From the NCBI RefSeq assembly GCF_022965805.1, contig NC_133104.1, positions 27,400,069 through 27,464,068 of the forward strand: a stretch of DNA of 64,000 nt, given 5' to 3'. Of this stretch, positions 12,059 to 24,252 are shown one piece after another; the stretch's first letter is position 1, and each line of letters opens with the position of its first letter. The notes beneath the pieces are model-generated. The model was given only the letters and a program-made list of their open reading frames with translations. It had not been told where the DNA came from and did not search any database. Both the position numbers and the translations under genes were made by a program. This DNA comes from Primulina eburnea (taxonomy: Eukaryota > Streptophyta > Magnoliopsida > Lamiales > Gesneriaceae).

Positions 12059-12276
12059 TTTGCACAATCTCGGAATCCCTCTCATTCCCGTGTGGTCGGT
12101 TCATTCATGTTCCCTCCACCTAGAAGCCTGCCAGGAGCCGCTCATTGTCCGTGCAACTGATGGCACCGGCGATCACCCCCCGCCCTCTTCGGCCCCGGGC
12201 CTCACATGCCCACCAGCTTCCGCTTGGTTCGTCCCCGAATCACACCGTACTAAGAGAGGTCGGCTCTGATACCAAC
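12059..12276 (-). other. Internal stub of gypsy element L4, with PBS
   Basis: A tRNA-Met type PBS (minus strand TGGTATCAGAGC, 12274-12263) is followed by about 200 bp of GC-rich leader and then stops at the pararetrovirus breakpoint. No gag similarity is seen. The plus-strand ORF across it is not convincing. Either the element is truncated or it is a non-coding derivative. Confidence 0.7.
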
Positions 12277-13390
12277 TGTAAAGGCCCGAAAATTCGTGCT
12301 TGAAAATTTGGGGAAAATTTAAAATTTTTCTTTTAAACTAAACGGAGAATCAAATTCATAAAACAAACTGTTAAATAATGTTTAATGTTTAAAAATAGCA
12401 GCGGAAGAATTTAATGTTTGCAAAGTAACAATTTAAAATAATTCAACAAGATATAAAAATATTTGAGCATAAAAATCGTAAGTGCTGAAAATGAGGTCCT
12501 CGGGTTCCACTACTGCGGACTCGAGCTGGCTCACTGGTCCCCGCCCTCGGTCCTGACATCATCAGTACCTACAACAATCAAGTCTAGTGAGTCTAAAGAC
12601 TCAGCATGCATATATCGTAAATAACAAGTAAATAATATAGTAAAATTTGCATGGGATAAGATGTCGTATCAGGAGTCATAAAGTGAAAATACTTCGCCAT
12701 AAACAATTATAATACGTGCATAACTAAACTGAACATCGTAGTAAAAATGGTTGCTCCATCGAGCCCTGTCATAAATATCAAGTAATAATTTTCTGGTGAG
12801 ATTATGGTATCCGCAAGTGGCCACTGCACTAATATAAACTGCAAAATGACCGGTGACTGGGGATCGGACCGATAACTGGCGATCGGATTTAAATATACTC
12901 GTCTGATCAGACAAAATGCCACAGTATACTAGGTGGTACAAACTGAAACTGACCGGTAACTGGCGACCGGATTTACAAAGTCTCCCATGATAGTGCTACG
13001 GCCACAAGCAATATCGCATAAATCTCAAAAATGAACACTTTAAATTTCTATGCACGTAATATAATTAAATGACATCATCAAATCTGAAAAATTTCAATCT
13101 CCTGTATTAAAATCATTTACTTGCGATAATTTAAAAAATATCTATATGACTTGATTGAAGAGTCAAAGGAGATATAAACATGCCTGGGTTTGTTTTGACA
13201 GAAAACAAACGAAATACTGACGCGGCGCGGTGGAGACGGAGTGCTCTTCCTTAATTCCTTTAAACCAAACATGCATGATAATTATTATAATAGTTTAAAA
13301 AAATCATAAACGTGATGCATGAACATTTAAAAATATTATGATTCGTGCTCAGGGCGCTGCTAGGACTAAAATCTCACCCCGGGTGCAAAA

Positions 13391-16346
13391 TGTGAAGGCC
13401 CGAAAATACTTGCTTGAAAATTTGCGGAAAATTAAAAATTTTCTTTTAAAAATAACTGAAATTGCCTCGTTCATAATTAAACTGATAAACAAAGTCAAAG
13501 TTTAAAATATCGCAGCGGAAGAAAATAAAGTTGCCAAAAATCACAATTTAAAAATATCCAACGACTGATAAAAATATTGTTTGAGAAATAAAATAGCAAC
13601 TGCTGCACTGAGGTCCTCGGGTGCCACTACTGCCGACCCAAGCTGGCTCACTGGTCCCCGACCTCGGCCCTGACCTCATCAGTACCTACAACAATCAAGT
13701 CTAGTGAGCCTAAAGACTCAGCATGCATATATCGCAGGTAACGAGTAAAATCTGAATAAAAATATGCAAGGGGTAAAATATCATGTCATGAGGCATACTG
13801 AAAATAATCTGTAATCATGCTGAAAATAAACTGATCTGAGCAATTATAATACGTGCATAACTGAACTGATAATCACAGTAAAAATATTTGCTCCTTGGAG
13901 CCTGTACTGAAATAACTGATAAAATTTTCTGTTGAGATTATGTTTTACGCCTGTGGCCACTGCACTAAGCTGAACTGATCGGTAACTGACTACCCGAGAG
14001 CCTGGAACTGAGCTGGCGGTCACTGAAGACCCGATGGTACCAACCTGAACTGAGCGGTCACTGGTGACCTGATGGTACCAACCTGAACTGAGCGGTCACT
14101 GGCGACCGTATAAATAATGCTCCCGCATAGTGAATGAACCACAAGCCATATCGCATAAATCTCAAAAATAATCATTTTCTGTTTAATGCACGTAATATAA
14201 TTAAATCGCATACTGAAATATCTTGTATTAAAATCATGTATTTGCGATATTTAAAAATATCTATATGGCTTGATTGAAGAGTGAAAGAAGATATAAACAT
14301 GCCTTGGTTTGTTTTGACTGAAAACAAACAAAATAATGACGCGGCGCGGCGGAGACGGAGTGCTCTTCACTACTTCACTTAATTCCTTTAAATTAAACAT
14401 GCGCCATAATTATTATAATAGCGAAAAAAATCGTAAACGTGATGCATGAACATTTAAAAATATTATGATTTGTGCTCGGGGCGCTGCTATGACTAAAATC
14501 TCATCCCGGTTGCAAAATGACCATTTTGCCCCTATAACCCAAAATTACCGTTTTACTTTTGGACCTCTAAAATTGATCCGAAGCTTACCAAAACCCTTAA
14601 AATGTCCCAAAACATAATTAAAATATTTCCTAGACGTAATTTCGAGCCTAAAACAAAATTTAATCGATTCATTTTAAAAACTTGGACCGAGGTCCCGATT
14701 TTAACCCGAATCAAACCGAAACTAAACAAAAATCCTCTCAAATTTTTGCCATCTTTTAAAAATACTATGAAGCTCATAACGCTCCCAGATTTGACCCAAA
14801 ATTCTCGGCTAAATAATTAATGACCCAAACCAACCATCGGCCCCTTTCTATTTACTCCACTTCATGCATTATTTTATCCCTTCTCCCACGCCACTACTCT
14901 CAACTCAATGCACCAATCACGAGTTCACACCAGGGACTTAGATCAGCGCTTAAGGCACTCTACCGACTCATCCCACCGCTCCCATGCAAGCTGGAAAAAT
15001 CGCAGCGCCACTATCATCCACCTCATGCGCCTATTCTCCTCAAACTCACGACTCAAGCTATCCCTCTCGTTCCAGCCATGAACCCACTTACCGTAGGCCT
15101 AGACCAGACACCGAGGAACACCTAACAACACCAAGTTCTCAGCCTCGCCACGCATCTAACAGTTAGCAGCCAAGAAACAGCCCAAACTTCCTACCGAGAC
15201 CCTTGCTTCTCTACAAGGTCCGATCGAGTTTCCACTCCAACACATCTACACTCGACCGATCTACACACCAGCATTTACATCTTATCAGTCACGATCTAGA
15301 CAGCCCCTTACCAATCTAATACGGCAGCCCCTTGCAACAAACAGAAAAACGTGAGTAGCAAATGTAAGAATACAAGGAACCCATGAAAATTCATTGATCT
15401 TCCCTACACATGCATGGACCGAGAGTTTTACATGCTTAAACACATATACATCAGTGCTATAACATGGATGATGCAGAAAATAAGAGATACAAGCGTGCCT
15501 GATGATGGGAGAACCAAACGATGCAAAAAAAGGAGGCCCGGGTGAAGTTTACTTTGCAAAAACAAACCAACAACCAAAGCTTTTGGCTGCTGGGTTCAGA
15601 AACCGAGAGAGGATGTTTGAGGGAGGTGGGTGTCGGCTGATGAACAATTAGGTTTAGGGTAATTAGTTGTTTAGGCAATATTTAAATAGCTAACAACTAA
15701 CTAATAGGCCTAATGTTGATAATTAAAAGTTTTAAAAGGATTTTAAGCCCGATAAGCTTAAACTTAGGCCCATTAAGTCCAAACGCGCTCTCGAAAAATA
15801 TTTCGAGTTGAAAAGATTTTGAAAATATTAGCCGAACCTTTAAAAAAAGTCTCCCGATTCGCTAAAATTTACGTACCGTTAAAAATAAAGTCTCGCAGGT
15901 AAAAATACCCAAAAAAAATCCTATTTTAGAAAAATACACTTAAAATGCTCTAAATTAATTTATAAAAAATTAATCGAGTAATTAAAATAATTTTCTGAAA
16001 ATTCCACGGTCTCTGATCCTCGTTCGAACGTGAAATGCAACTTAAAAATCTTAATGCTCGAACTTTTAAAAATGTAATGAAATAAACATGCTATATTACC
16101 ACTTCTTAAATAATTCTTTATTAATTTATCTCAATACTCTATCTCCAGTCCGGCCTCACTTATTTACTGAAAAGCTGAAAATCGAACTACTGGACTGAAA
16201 TGATAAAATCAAACTACTGCACTGAAATAATAAAATAATTAACCTCAAAGAAATGCATTTAAAATAATCATGCAATGAAGTCAATTAAATTTAAAAAATC
16301 TAGAATTATGCATGGCTTATACGTAGACTGATTTACGGGTTCTACA
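13391..16346 (-). repeat. 3' LTR of G3, 2956 bp
   Basis: On the minus strand TGTAGAACCCGTAAATCAG starts it at 16346 and GGGCCTTCACA ends it at 13391. It is near identical to 21300-24252. It contains a 38 bp tandem repeat at 14033-14108. The ORFs inside it (14553-14777, 14820-15125, 15457-15678) recur in the partner LTR only because the LTRs are duplicates. Confidence 0.95.
14033..14108. repeat. 38 bp tandem repeat with palindrome in G3 LTR
   Basis: Two units (14033-14070, 14071-14108), each running from GATGGTACCAACC to the GGTCACTGGTGACC or GGTCACTGGCGACC palindrome. Copies are at 21942-22017 in the other LTR, and reverse-complement counterparts at 33983-34058 and 62294-62369 in G1. Confidence 0.85.
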
Positions 16347-16360
16347 ATCCTTCCCCCCTT
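16347..16360 (-). other. Polypurine tract of G3
   Basis: The minus strand reads AAGGGGGGAAGGAT directly before the 3' LTR. It primes plus-strand DNA synthesis. Confidence 0.9.
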
Positions 16361-16382
16361 AAAAGAAATTTCGTCCTCGAAA

Positions 16383-19300
16383 TTAGAACTCACCGAATAA
16401 CTCGGGGTAACGCTCTCTCATCTCCGGCTCAGACTCCCACGTAGCTTCGTCCTCTGAATGGTTGAGCCATTTGACTTTGACTCGCTTAACCAACTTGTTC
16501 CGAAGCTTCTTCTCCTGTCTGTCTAGGATCTGCACGGGTCTCTCCTCATAAGATAAGTTCGGAGTAAGCTGCAACGGCTCAAAATTCAGCACATGCGAAG
16601 GGTTCGCCATGTACTTTCTCAGCATGGAGACGTGAAAGACATTGTGTACTCCGGCCAGATTCGGCGGAAGAGCCACACGATACGCTAGCGTCCCTACTCT
16701 GTCAAGGATCTCAAACGGTCCAATGAATCTCGGACTGAGCTTCCCTTTCTTCTCAAATCTCATGACACCCTTCATAGGTGCCACTTTCACGAAGACATGA
16801 TCGCCCACTGCAAACTGTAAGTCTCTCCTCCGCTGATCGGCATAAATCTTCTGCCGGCTCTGAGCAGTCCTCATCCTATCACGGATCTTGGCTACTACCT
16901 CTGCTGCCTGCTGAACAATCTCTGGACCCAACTCTGCTCTCTCTCCTACTTCATCCCAATGAACAGGAGATCGACACTTGCGTCCATACAGCGCTTCATA
17001 CGGAGCCATACCAATAGAAGACTGGAAGCTGTTGTTATAAGTGAACTCAACAAATGGTAAGTTCGTCTCCCAACTCCCTGTGAAATCGATGACGCAAGCA
17101 CGAAGAAGATCCTCCAAAATCTGAATAACTCGCTCCGACTGTCCATCTGTCTGCGGATGGAAAGCTGTGCTAAACAGCAACTTCGTACCCAAAGTCGAAA
17201 GCAAACTCTTCCAAAATGAGGAAGTGAATCTAGGATCTCTGTCGGATACGATCGAAACTGGAATACCATGAAGTCGGACTATCTCCCGGTTATACAACTC
17301 TGCATACTGAACCATGGTGAAAGTCGTCTTAATAGGCAAGAAGTGCGCTGATTTGGTAAGACGATCTACAATCACCCAAATGGCATTCGACCCTCTGGCT
17401 GACCTCGGCAATCCGGTCACAAAGTCCATGGTAATGTTCTCCCACTTCCACTCAGGAATAGGAAGAGGCTTGAGCAAACCTGCTGGTCTCTGATGCTCAG
17501 TCTTCACTAACTGACAGGTTAGACACTCGGATACAAAACGCCTGATGTCCTTCTTCATCCCTGGCCACCAATACAATAGCTGCAGATCTTTGTACATCTT
17601 TGTACTCCCAGGGTGAATGGAGTACGGGGACGTATGAGCCTCCGATAAGATGTCTGCTCGGATAGAATCACTGCTAGGAATCCACATCCTGTCTCGGTAT
17701 CGCACTATACCGTCGCTGACTGAATACAAGACACTGCCCTTGGCCTCATCTCTCTGCTTCCACTGAGTCAACTGCTCATCTGCTGCCTGACCACTGCGAA
17801 TACGGTCTAGAAGGGAGGACTGAATAGTCAAGGTAGATAGACGGGGAACTCTACCTCGAGGATAAGTCTCTAGACCAAACCTCTGCATCTCAGTCTGAAA
17901 AGGTCTCTGAATCGCAAAGTGAGCCATCACTGCGACTTTTCTGCTCAATGCATCCGCAACTACATTAGCTTTACCCGGGTGGTAGCTAATGTCACAGTCA
18001 TAATCTTTCACAAGCTCCAGCCAACGCCTCTAACGCATGTTCAGCTCCTTCTGCGTAAAGAAATACTTGAGGCTCTTGTGATCGGTAAAGATCTGGCACT
18101 TCTCTCCATACAGATAATGCCTCCAAATCTTCAAAGCAAAAACTACTGCTGCTAACTCCAGATCATGGGTAGGGTAGTTCTTCTCATGGATCTTTAGCTG
18201 TCGAGAAGCATACGCTATCACTCTCCCATGCTGCATCAGAACTGTACCTAAACCAAGCTTCGAAGCATCGGTATAAAGGACAAACTCACCAGATCCTGAC
18301 GGTACAGCCAAAACGGGTGCTGAGATAAGAGCTTGCTTCAAAGTATCGAAGCTCTTCTGACACTCCTTGCTCCACACAAATTTCTCATTCTTCTTGGTCA
18401 GTGCTGTGAGTGAAACGGCCATGGATGAGAATCCCTGGATGAACTTCCTGTAATATCCTGCCAGCCCAAGAAAACTGCGGATCTCGGATGCATTCTGAGG
18501 CACAACCTAATCTCTGACTGCTGCAACTTTTGCGGGGTCTACCTCAATACCACTACTGGAAACAATGTGGCCTAGGAACGCCACCTTCTCTAACCAGAAT
18601 TCGCACTTACTGAACTTTGCGAATAATTTGTGCTTCTGCAATGTCTGCAACACTGTGGTCAGATGCCTGCTGTGCTCCTCCCGACTCTTGGAGTAGACGA
18701 GTATGTCATCTATGAACACTATCACAAACTGGTCGAGGTACGGCTGAAATACGCGATTCATGAGATCCATGAAGATCGCTGGCGCATTCGTCAGACCAAA
18801 CGGCATCACAAGGAACTCGTAGTGGCCATAACGAGTCCTGAAAGCAGTCTTAGAAACATCAGCATCTCTCACCCTCAACTGATGATAACCAGAACGCAGA
18901 TCTATCTTGGAGAAAATCGAAGCTCCCTGCAACTGGTCAAACAGATCCTCAATCCTCGGCAATGGGTATTTGTTCTTTACTGTAACCCTGTTCAACTCCC
19001 GATAGTCAATGCAAAGCCTCATCGAGATATCCTTCTTCTTAACAAACAAGACTGGCGCGCCCCATGGTGAAAAGCTCGGGCGAATGAACTCCTTGTCGAG
19101 AAGTTCCTGAATCTGCTTCTTCAGCTCTACCATCTCTGTCGGTGCTAATCGGTACGGCGCTTTGGAGATCGGAGCTGTACCTGGCATAAGCTCGATGGAA
19201 AACTCCACCTCTCTCTCGGGTGGCATACCAGAGACGTCTTCGGGAAAAACGTCTAAGAAATCTCTGACAGTCGGAACATTAGAGGCTGACTGGCTGGGTT

Positions 19301-19762
19301 CCTCGGGGATCGATAAAAAGGTCGCTAGAAATGCCCGACACCCTCTATGCATGAGCTTCCTAGCCTGAATATATGGAATAATGCGCGGTAACGAAAAGTA
19401 CCTGTCCGGCTCAAATAAGAACTGCTCCATTCCAGGCGGTCGGACGAGAACAGATCTCCGCTGGAAGTCTATCAATACTCTGTTCTTCAGTAGCTAGTCC
19501 ATCCCTAGGATGATGTCAAATTCCGGCATCGGTAGCACAATCAGATCCGCCTATACAAGCTTACCGTGCAGCTCAAGGTCTATATCTCGGATAACATTGG
19601 TGGCTGCCATCTCCTCGCCTGAAGGCAACACTACTGAATAGGCTATGTCTAGCCCAATGGTCTTGACCTTGAGAAAATTAGCGAAGGTCTCTGAAATGAA
19701 GGAATGAGTAGCCCCTGAATCTATCAGGGCTTTCGTAGCTGACCCCGCTATAAAAATTCTCC
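16383..19762 (-). pseudogene. Protease-RT-RNase H-integrase of G3, four in-frame stops
   Basis: In order on the minus strand: aspartic protease with DSGATHSF (near 19710); RT with [16 protein letters not shown] and catalytic FIDD (18507-19475); RNase H with [10 protein letters not shown] and [10 protein letters not shown] (18030-18503); integrase with an HHCC zinc finger (HPGSTKMY...CLTCQ), catalytic MDF, SDRDPRF and a downstream Glu; then a C-terminal chromodomain-like segment (WLNHSEDEATWESEPEM), in 16383-18011. Aligned to G1 the reading frame is intact except for stops at about 19550 (TAT to TAG), 19490 (TGG to TAG), 18505 (TGG to TAG) and 18028 (CAG to TAG). It copies RNA to DNA and integrates it; the chromodomain probably directs insertion to heterochromatin. 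Confidence 0.93.
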
Positions 19763-19964
19763 CTGAAAGTTTGGAACATCCAGCTGAAACCAAAAATCTC
19801 AAGAACTATCCTATAGACATGCAGAGGCCAAAGTTTTTCTAACTTAAATTCCCAAAATAATACTGAGTAGAGCATGCAATCCTATAACAGTTTCTAAGTT
19901 CAGAATCTTAATTCCGGTTCCCAAAACGCTGAAATGTAAATATAAACTTAAAGCTTAAAGGTAT
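19763..19964 (-). other. Candidate gag-pro intron of G3, donor mutated
   Basis: The gag frame reaches ...ACAG at 19965. The minus strand then has ATACCTTTAAG where G1 has GTACCTTTAAG. The acceptor TTTCAG ends at 19763, followed by GGAGAATTTT, which joins the gag frame in phase 1 and leads into the protease. The exon 1 length (1099 nt from the ATG) equals that of G1. With AT in place of GT the donor is probably dead, so G3 would stop in the intron at 19948. Confidence 0.6.
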
Positions 19965-21063
19965 CTGTCATCAACATAGTCTCCAGGTTTGTTTCAGCAG
20001 CATGGAGAGCATAAACTCTGCCTTGGGTAGGCAGATTCCGCTGAGGGCACTGCAGCAGTACGTGGTCTGGACTACCACACTTGAAACACTTTCTTGAGCC
20101 AGCCATACACGCTCCAGGATGGCGGCGTGAGCACCTGGGACAGAGTGGGTGCTCAAAATTCCTCGGGGCCGGGCGCCCCTGCTGCTGATGCGGCTGCTGG
20201 CCTCTGATTCTAGGCGGTCCATGGAATGGCCTCTTATGCTGATGCTGATGTTGTTGAGGAGGAGGGCGGTGCGGTACTTGGGCTAGGCGCTTGCCCTGTC
20301 GGTCCCTCTCAATATCCTGCTGGTCCTGCTCGGCGGCAAGAGCTTTGGAGACCGCAATCTCATACGTAGTAGGGTCAGACACCCTAACATCACGGCGCAA
20401 GATCGGCCGTAAACCCACCAGAAAGTGCATCAACTTAGCTCTGGCATCATTCGCTATTAGGGGCACAAAGTGACAGCCCCTCTCGAACTTACGGATAAAC
20501 TCCGTAACCGTCATATCTCCTTGCCTCAGACTCATAAACTCGGTGGTCAGCCTGGTGCGAACCTCCTCAGCAAAATACTTGGAGTAGAAAACCTCCGTAA
20601 AGCGGGTCCAAGAAAGTGTAGCCAAAGTCAAGGCTACCGAAGCTCCTTCCCACCATAAGCGGGTATCACCACTGAACAGATAAGTGGCACACCGGACTCG
20701 GTCTGCGTCTCCTAGCTCCATAAACTCGAAAATGACCTCGAGAGATTTGATCCATCCCTCGGCAACCATGGGGTCAGAAGTCCCAGAAAACTCCTTTGGA
20801 CGCATATTCATAAATCGCTCGTAAACAGCCTCGGGCCCTGTCGGCCTAGTCACCACAGTATTGTTCCCCGCAAACTGTGCGAAGAACTGTGTCATCCCAG
20901 CTAGCATCTGGGCATTCACGTCCGGTGGAAGCGGTGGAGGAGGTGGAGGAGGAGGAGGTGGAGGAGGAGGAGGTGCCTGCCTCTCCTGTCTCTGATCAAA
21001 CTCGTTCACATGACGGTACCCACGGCCCCCTCGCGGGCGTCCTACCTGACGTCTAGGAGGCAT
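19948..21063 (-). CDS. Gag of Tekay-like element G3
   Basis: Open frame of 371 codons from the ATG at 21063, 235 bp after the PBS. Near the N-terminus is a basic MPPRRQVGRPRGG start, then a run of prolines at about 31-47. The gag core follows (residues about 80-250, with RLWWEGA), then a His/Gln/Pro-rich linker and one zinc knuckle, CFKCGSPDHVLLQC. The last residues (after METMLMT) fall inside the candidate intron, so the unspliced mRNA would make this free Gag and spliced mRNA would make Gag-Pol. This is the best preserved gag of the two Tekay-like elements. Confidence 0.92.
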   Translation of the reverse strand: MPPRRQVGRPRGGRGYRHVNEFDQRQERQAPPPPPPPPPPPPPPLPPDVNAQMLAGMTQFFAQFAGNNTVVTRPTGPEAVYERFMNMRPKEFSGTSDPMVAEGWIKSLEVIFEFMELGDADRVRCATYLFSGDTRLWWEGASVALTLATLSWTRFTEVFYSKYFAEEVRTRLTTEFMSLRQGDMTVTEFIRKFERGCHFVPLIANDARAKLMHFLVGLRPILRRDVRVSDPTTYEIAVSKALAAEQDQQDIERDRQGKRLAQVPHRPPPQQHQHQHKRPFHGPPRIRGQQPHQQQGRPAPRNFEHPLCPRCSRRHPGACMAGSRKCFKCGSPDHVLLQCPQRNLPTQGRVYALHAAETNLETMLMTDTFKL

Positions 21064-21285
21064 ACTGTTCCAAAAATAACCCGTACGTAACCAACATGCA
21101 TAATTCCATAATTTATTTTAAATAAATACTGAAATACTGAAAATCTGGAAGCATGCTGACAAAATAAATTCATGCTTTAAATAAACTGCTGAACAAAATG
21201 CTGAACTGTAAAACTTACAGACCGAAGACGTGACTTCGTGAGCTTCTCGTGGTCAGTAGTAGTGTAACCCTTTACAAGAACATAG

Positions 21286-21297
21286 GCTCTGATACCA
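21286..21297 (-). other. tRNA-Met primer binding site of G3
   Basis: The minus strand reads TGGTATCAGAGC, two bases from the 5' LTR end at 21300. Confidence 0.93.
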
Positions 21298-21299
21298 AC

Positions 21300-24252
21300 T
21301 GTGAAGGCCCGAAAATACTTGCTTGAAAATTTGTGGAAAATTAAAAATTTTCTTTTAAAAATAACTGAAATTGCCTCGTTCATAATTAAACTGATAAACA
21401 AAGTCAAAGTTTAAAATATCGCAGCGGAAGAAAATAAAGTTGCCAAAAATCACAATTTAAAAATATCCAACGACTGATAAAAATATTGTTTGAGAAATAA
21501 AATAGCAACTGCTGCACTGAGGTCCTCGGGTGCCACTACTGCCGACCCAAGCTGGCTCACTGGTCCCCGACCTCGGCCCTGACCTCATCAGTACCTACAA
21601 CAATCAAGTCTAGTGAGCCTAAAGACTCAGCATGCATATATCGCAGGTAACGAGTAAAATCTGAATAAAAATATGCATGAGGTAAAATATCATGTCATGA
21701 GGCATACTGAAAATAATCTGTAATCATGCTGAAAATAAACTGATCTGAGCAATTATAATACGTGCATAACTGAACTGATAATCACAGTAAAAATATTTGC
21801 TCCTTGGAGCCTGTACTGAAATAACTGATAAAATTTTCTGTTGAGATTATGTTTTACGCCTGTGGCCACTGCACTAAGCTGAACTGATCGGTAACTGACT
21901 ACCCGAGAGCCTGGAACTGAGCTGGCGGTCACTGAAGACCCGATGGTACCAACCTGAACTGAGCGGTCACTGGTGACCTGATGGTACCAACCTGAACTGA
22001 GCGGTCACTGGCGACCGTATAAATAATGCTCCCGCATAGTGAATGAACCACAAGCCATATCGCATAAATCTCAAAAATAATCATTTTCTGTTTAATGCAC
22101 GTAATATAATTAAATCGCATACTGAAATATCTTGTATTAAAATCATGTATTTGCGATATTTAAAAATATCTATATGGCTTGATTGAAGAGTGAAAGAAGA
22201 TATAAACATGCCTTGGTTTGTTTTGACTGAAAACAAACAAAATAATGACGCGGCGCGGCGGAGACGGAGTGCTCTTCACTACTTCACTTAATTCCTTTAA
22301 ATTAAACATGCGCCATAATTATTATAATAGCGAAAAAAATCATAAACGTGATGCATGAACATTTAAAAATATTATGATTTGTGCTCGGGGCGCTGCTATG
22401 ACTAAAATCTCATCCCGGTTGCAAAATGACCATTTTGCCCCTATAACCCAAAATTACCGTTTTACCTTTGGACCTCTAAAATTGATCCGAAGCTTACCAA
22501 AACCCTTAAAATGTCCCAAAACATAAATAAAATATTTCCTAGACGTAATTTCGAGCCTAAAACAAAATTTAATCGATTCATTTTAAAAACTTGGACCGAG
22601 GTCCCGATTTTAACCCGAATCAAACCGAAACTAAACCAAAATCCTCTCAAATTTTTGCCATCTTTTAAAAACACTATGAAGCTCATAACGCTCCCAGATT
22701 TGACCCAAAATTCTCGGCTAAATAATTAATGACCCAAACCAACCATCGGCCCTTTCTATTTACTCCACTTCATGCATTATTTTATCCCTTATCCCATGCC
22801 ACTACTCTCAACTCAATGCACCAATCACGAGTTCACACCAGGGACTTAAATCAGCGCTTAAGGCACTCTACCGACTCATCCCACCGCTCCCATGCAAGCT
22901 AGAAAAATCGCAGCGCCACTATCATCCACCTCATGCGCCTATTCTCCTCAAACTCACGACTCAAGCTATCCCTCTCGTTCCAGCCATGAACCCACTTACC
23001 GTAGGCCTAGACCAGACACAGAGGAACACCTAACAGCACCAAGTTCTCAGCCTCGCCACGCATCTAACAGTTAGCAGCCAAGAAACAGCCCAAACCTCCT
23101 ACCGAGACCCTTGCTTCTCTACAAGGTCCGATCGAGTTTCCACTCCAACACATCTACACTCGACCGATCTACACACCAGCATTTACATCTTATCAGTCAC
23201 GATCTAGACAGCCCCTTACCAATCTAATACGGCAGCCCCTTGCAACAAACAGAAAAACGTGAGTAGCAAATGTAAGAATACAAGGAACCCATGAAAATTC
23301 ACTGATCTTCCCTACACATGCATGGACCGAGAGTTTTACATGCTTAAACACATATACATCAGTGCTATAACATGGATGATGCAGAAAATAAGAGATACAA
23401 GCGTGCCAGATGATGGGAGAACCAAACGATGCAAAAAAAAGAGGCCCGGGTGAAGTTTACTTTGCAAAAACAAACCAACAACCAAAGCTTTTGGCTGCTG
23501 GGTTCAGAAACCGAGAGAGGATGTTTGAGGGAGGTGGGTGTCGGCTGATGCACAATTAGGTTTAGGGTAATTAGTTGTTTAGGCAATATTTAAATAGCTA
23601 ACAACTAACTAATGGGCCTAATGTTGATAATTAAAAGTTTTAAAAGGATTTTAAGCCCAACAAGCTTAAACCTAGGCCCATTAAGTCCAAACGCGCTCTC
23701 GAAAAATATTTCAAGTTGAAAAGATTTTGAAAATATTAGCCGAACCTTTAAAAAAAGTCTCCCGATTCGCTAAAATTTACGTACCGTTAAAAATAAAGTC
23801 TCGCAGGTAAAAATACCCAAAAAATCCTATTTTAGAAAAATACACTTAAAATGCTCTAAATTAATTTAAAAAAAATTAATCGAGTAATTAAAATAATTTT
23901 CTGAAAATTCCCCGGTCTCTGATCCTCGTTCGAACGTGAAATGCAACTTAAAAATCTTAATGCTCGAACTTTTAAAAATGTAATGAAATAAACATGCTAT
24001 ATTACCACTTCTTAAATAATTCTTTATTAATTTATCTCAATACTCCATCTCCAGTCCGGCCTCACTTATTTACTGAAAAGCTGAAAATCGAACTACTGGA
24101 CTGAAATGATAAAATCAAACTACTGCACTGAAATAATAAAATAATTAACCTCAAAGAAATGCATTTAAAATAATCATGCAATGAAGTCAATTAAATTTAA
24201 AAAATCTAGAATTATGCATGGCTTATACGTAGACTGATTTACGGGTTCTACA
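21300..24252 (-). repeat. 5' LTR of G3, 2953 bp
   Basis: Same termini as the 3' LTR and near identical by eye, with scattered single-base and small indel differences. It carries the 38 bp tandem repeat at 21942-22017. No independent gene is seen. Confidence 0.95.

Larger units (their letters stand above)
13391..24252 (-). mobile_element. Tekay-like Ty3/gypsy element G3, complete but disabled
   Basis: Both LTRs, PBS, gag, pol and PPT are present on the minus strand, and the element is flanked by CAAAA at 13386-13390 and 24253-24257. The integrase ends in a chromodomain-like segment, so it is a chromovirus of the Tekay/Del type. Four in-frame stops in protease-pol and a mutated gag-pro splice donor mean it is not autonomous. 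It is inserted inside the L4 LTR. Confidence 0.95.

Noticed and set aside
12060..12269. Plus-strand ORF of 69 codons in GC-rich DNA
   Set aside because: It is antisense to the L4 leader next to the PBS, has no known domain, and its length is expected in GC-rich DNA.
18028..19550. Pure methylcytosine-deamination signature in gypsy nonsense codons
   Set aside because: CAG to TAG and TGG to TAG fit, but TAT to TAG in G3 and AGA to TGA in G1 do not, so the mutation spectrum is mixed.
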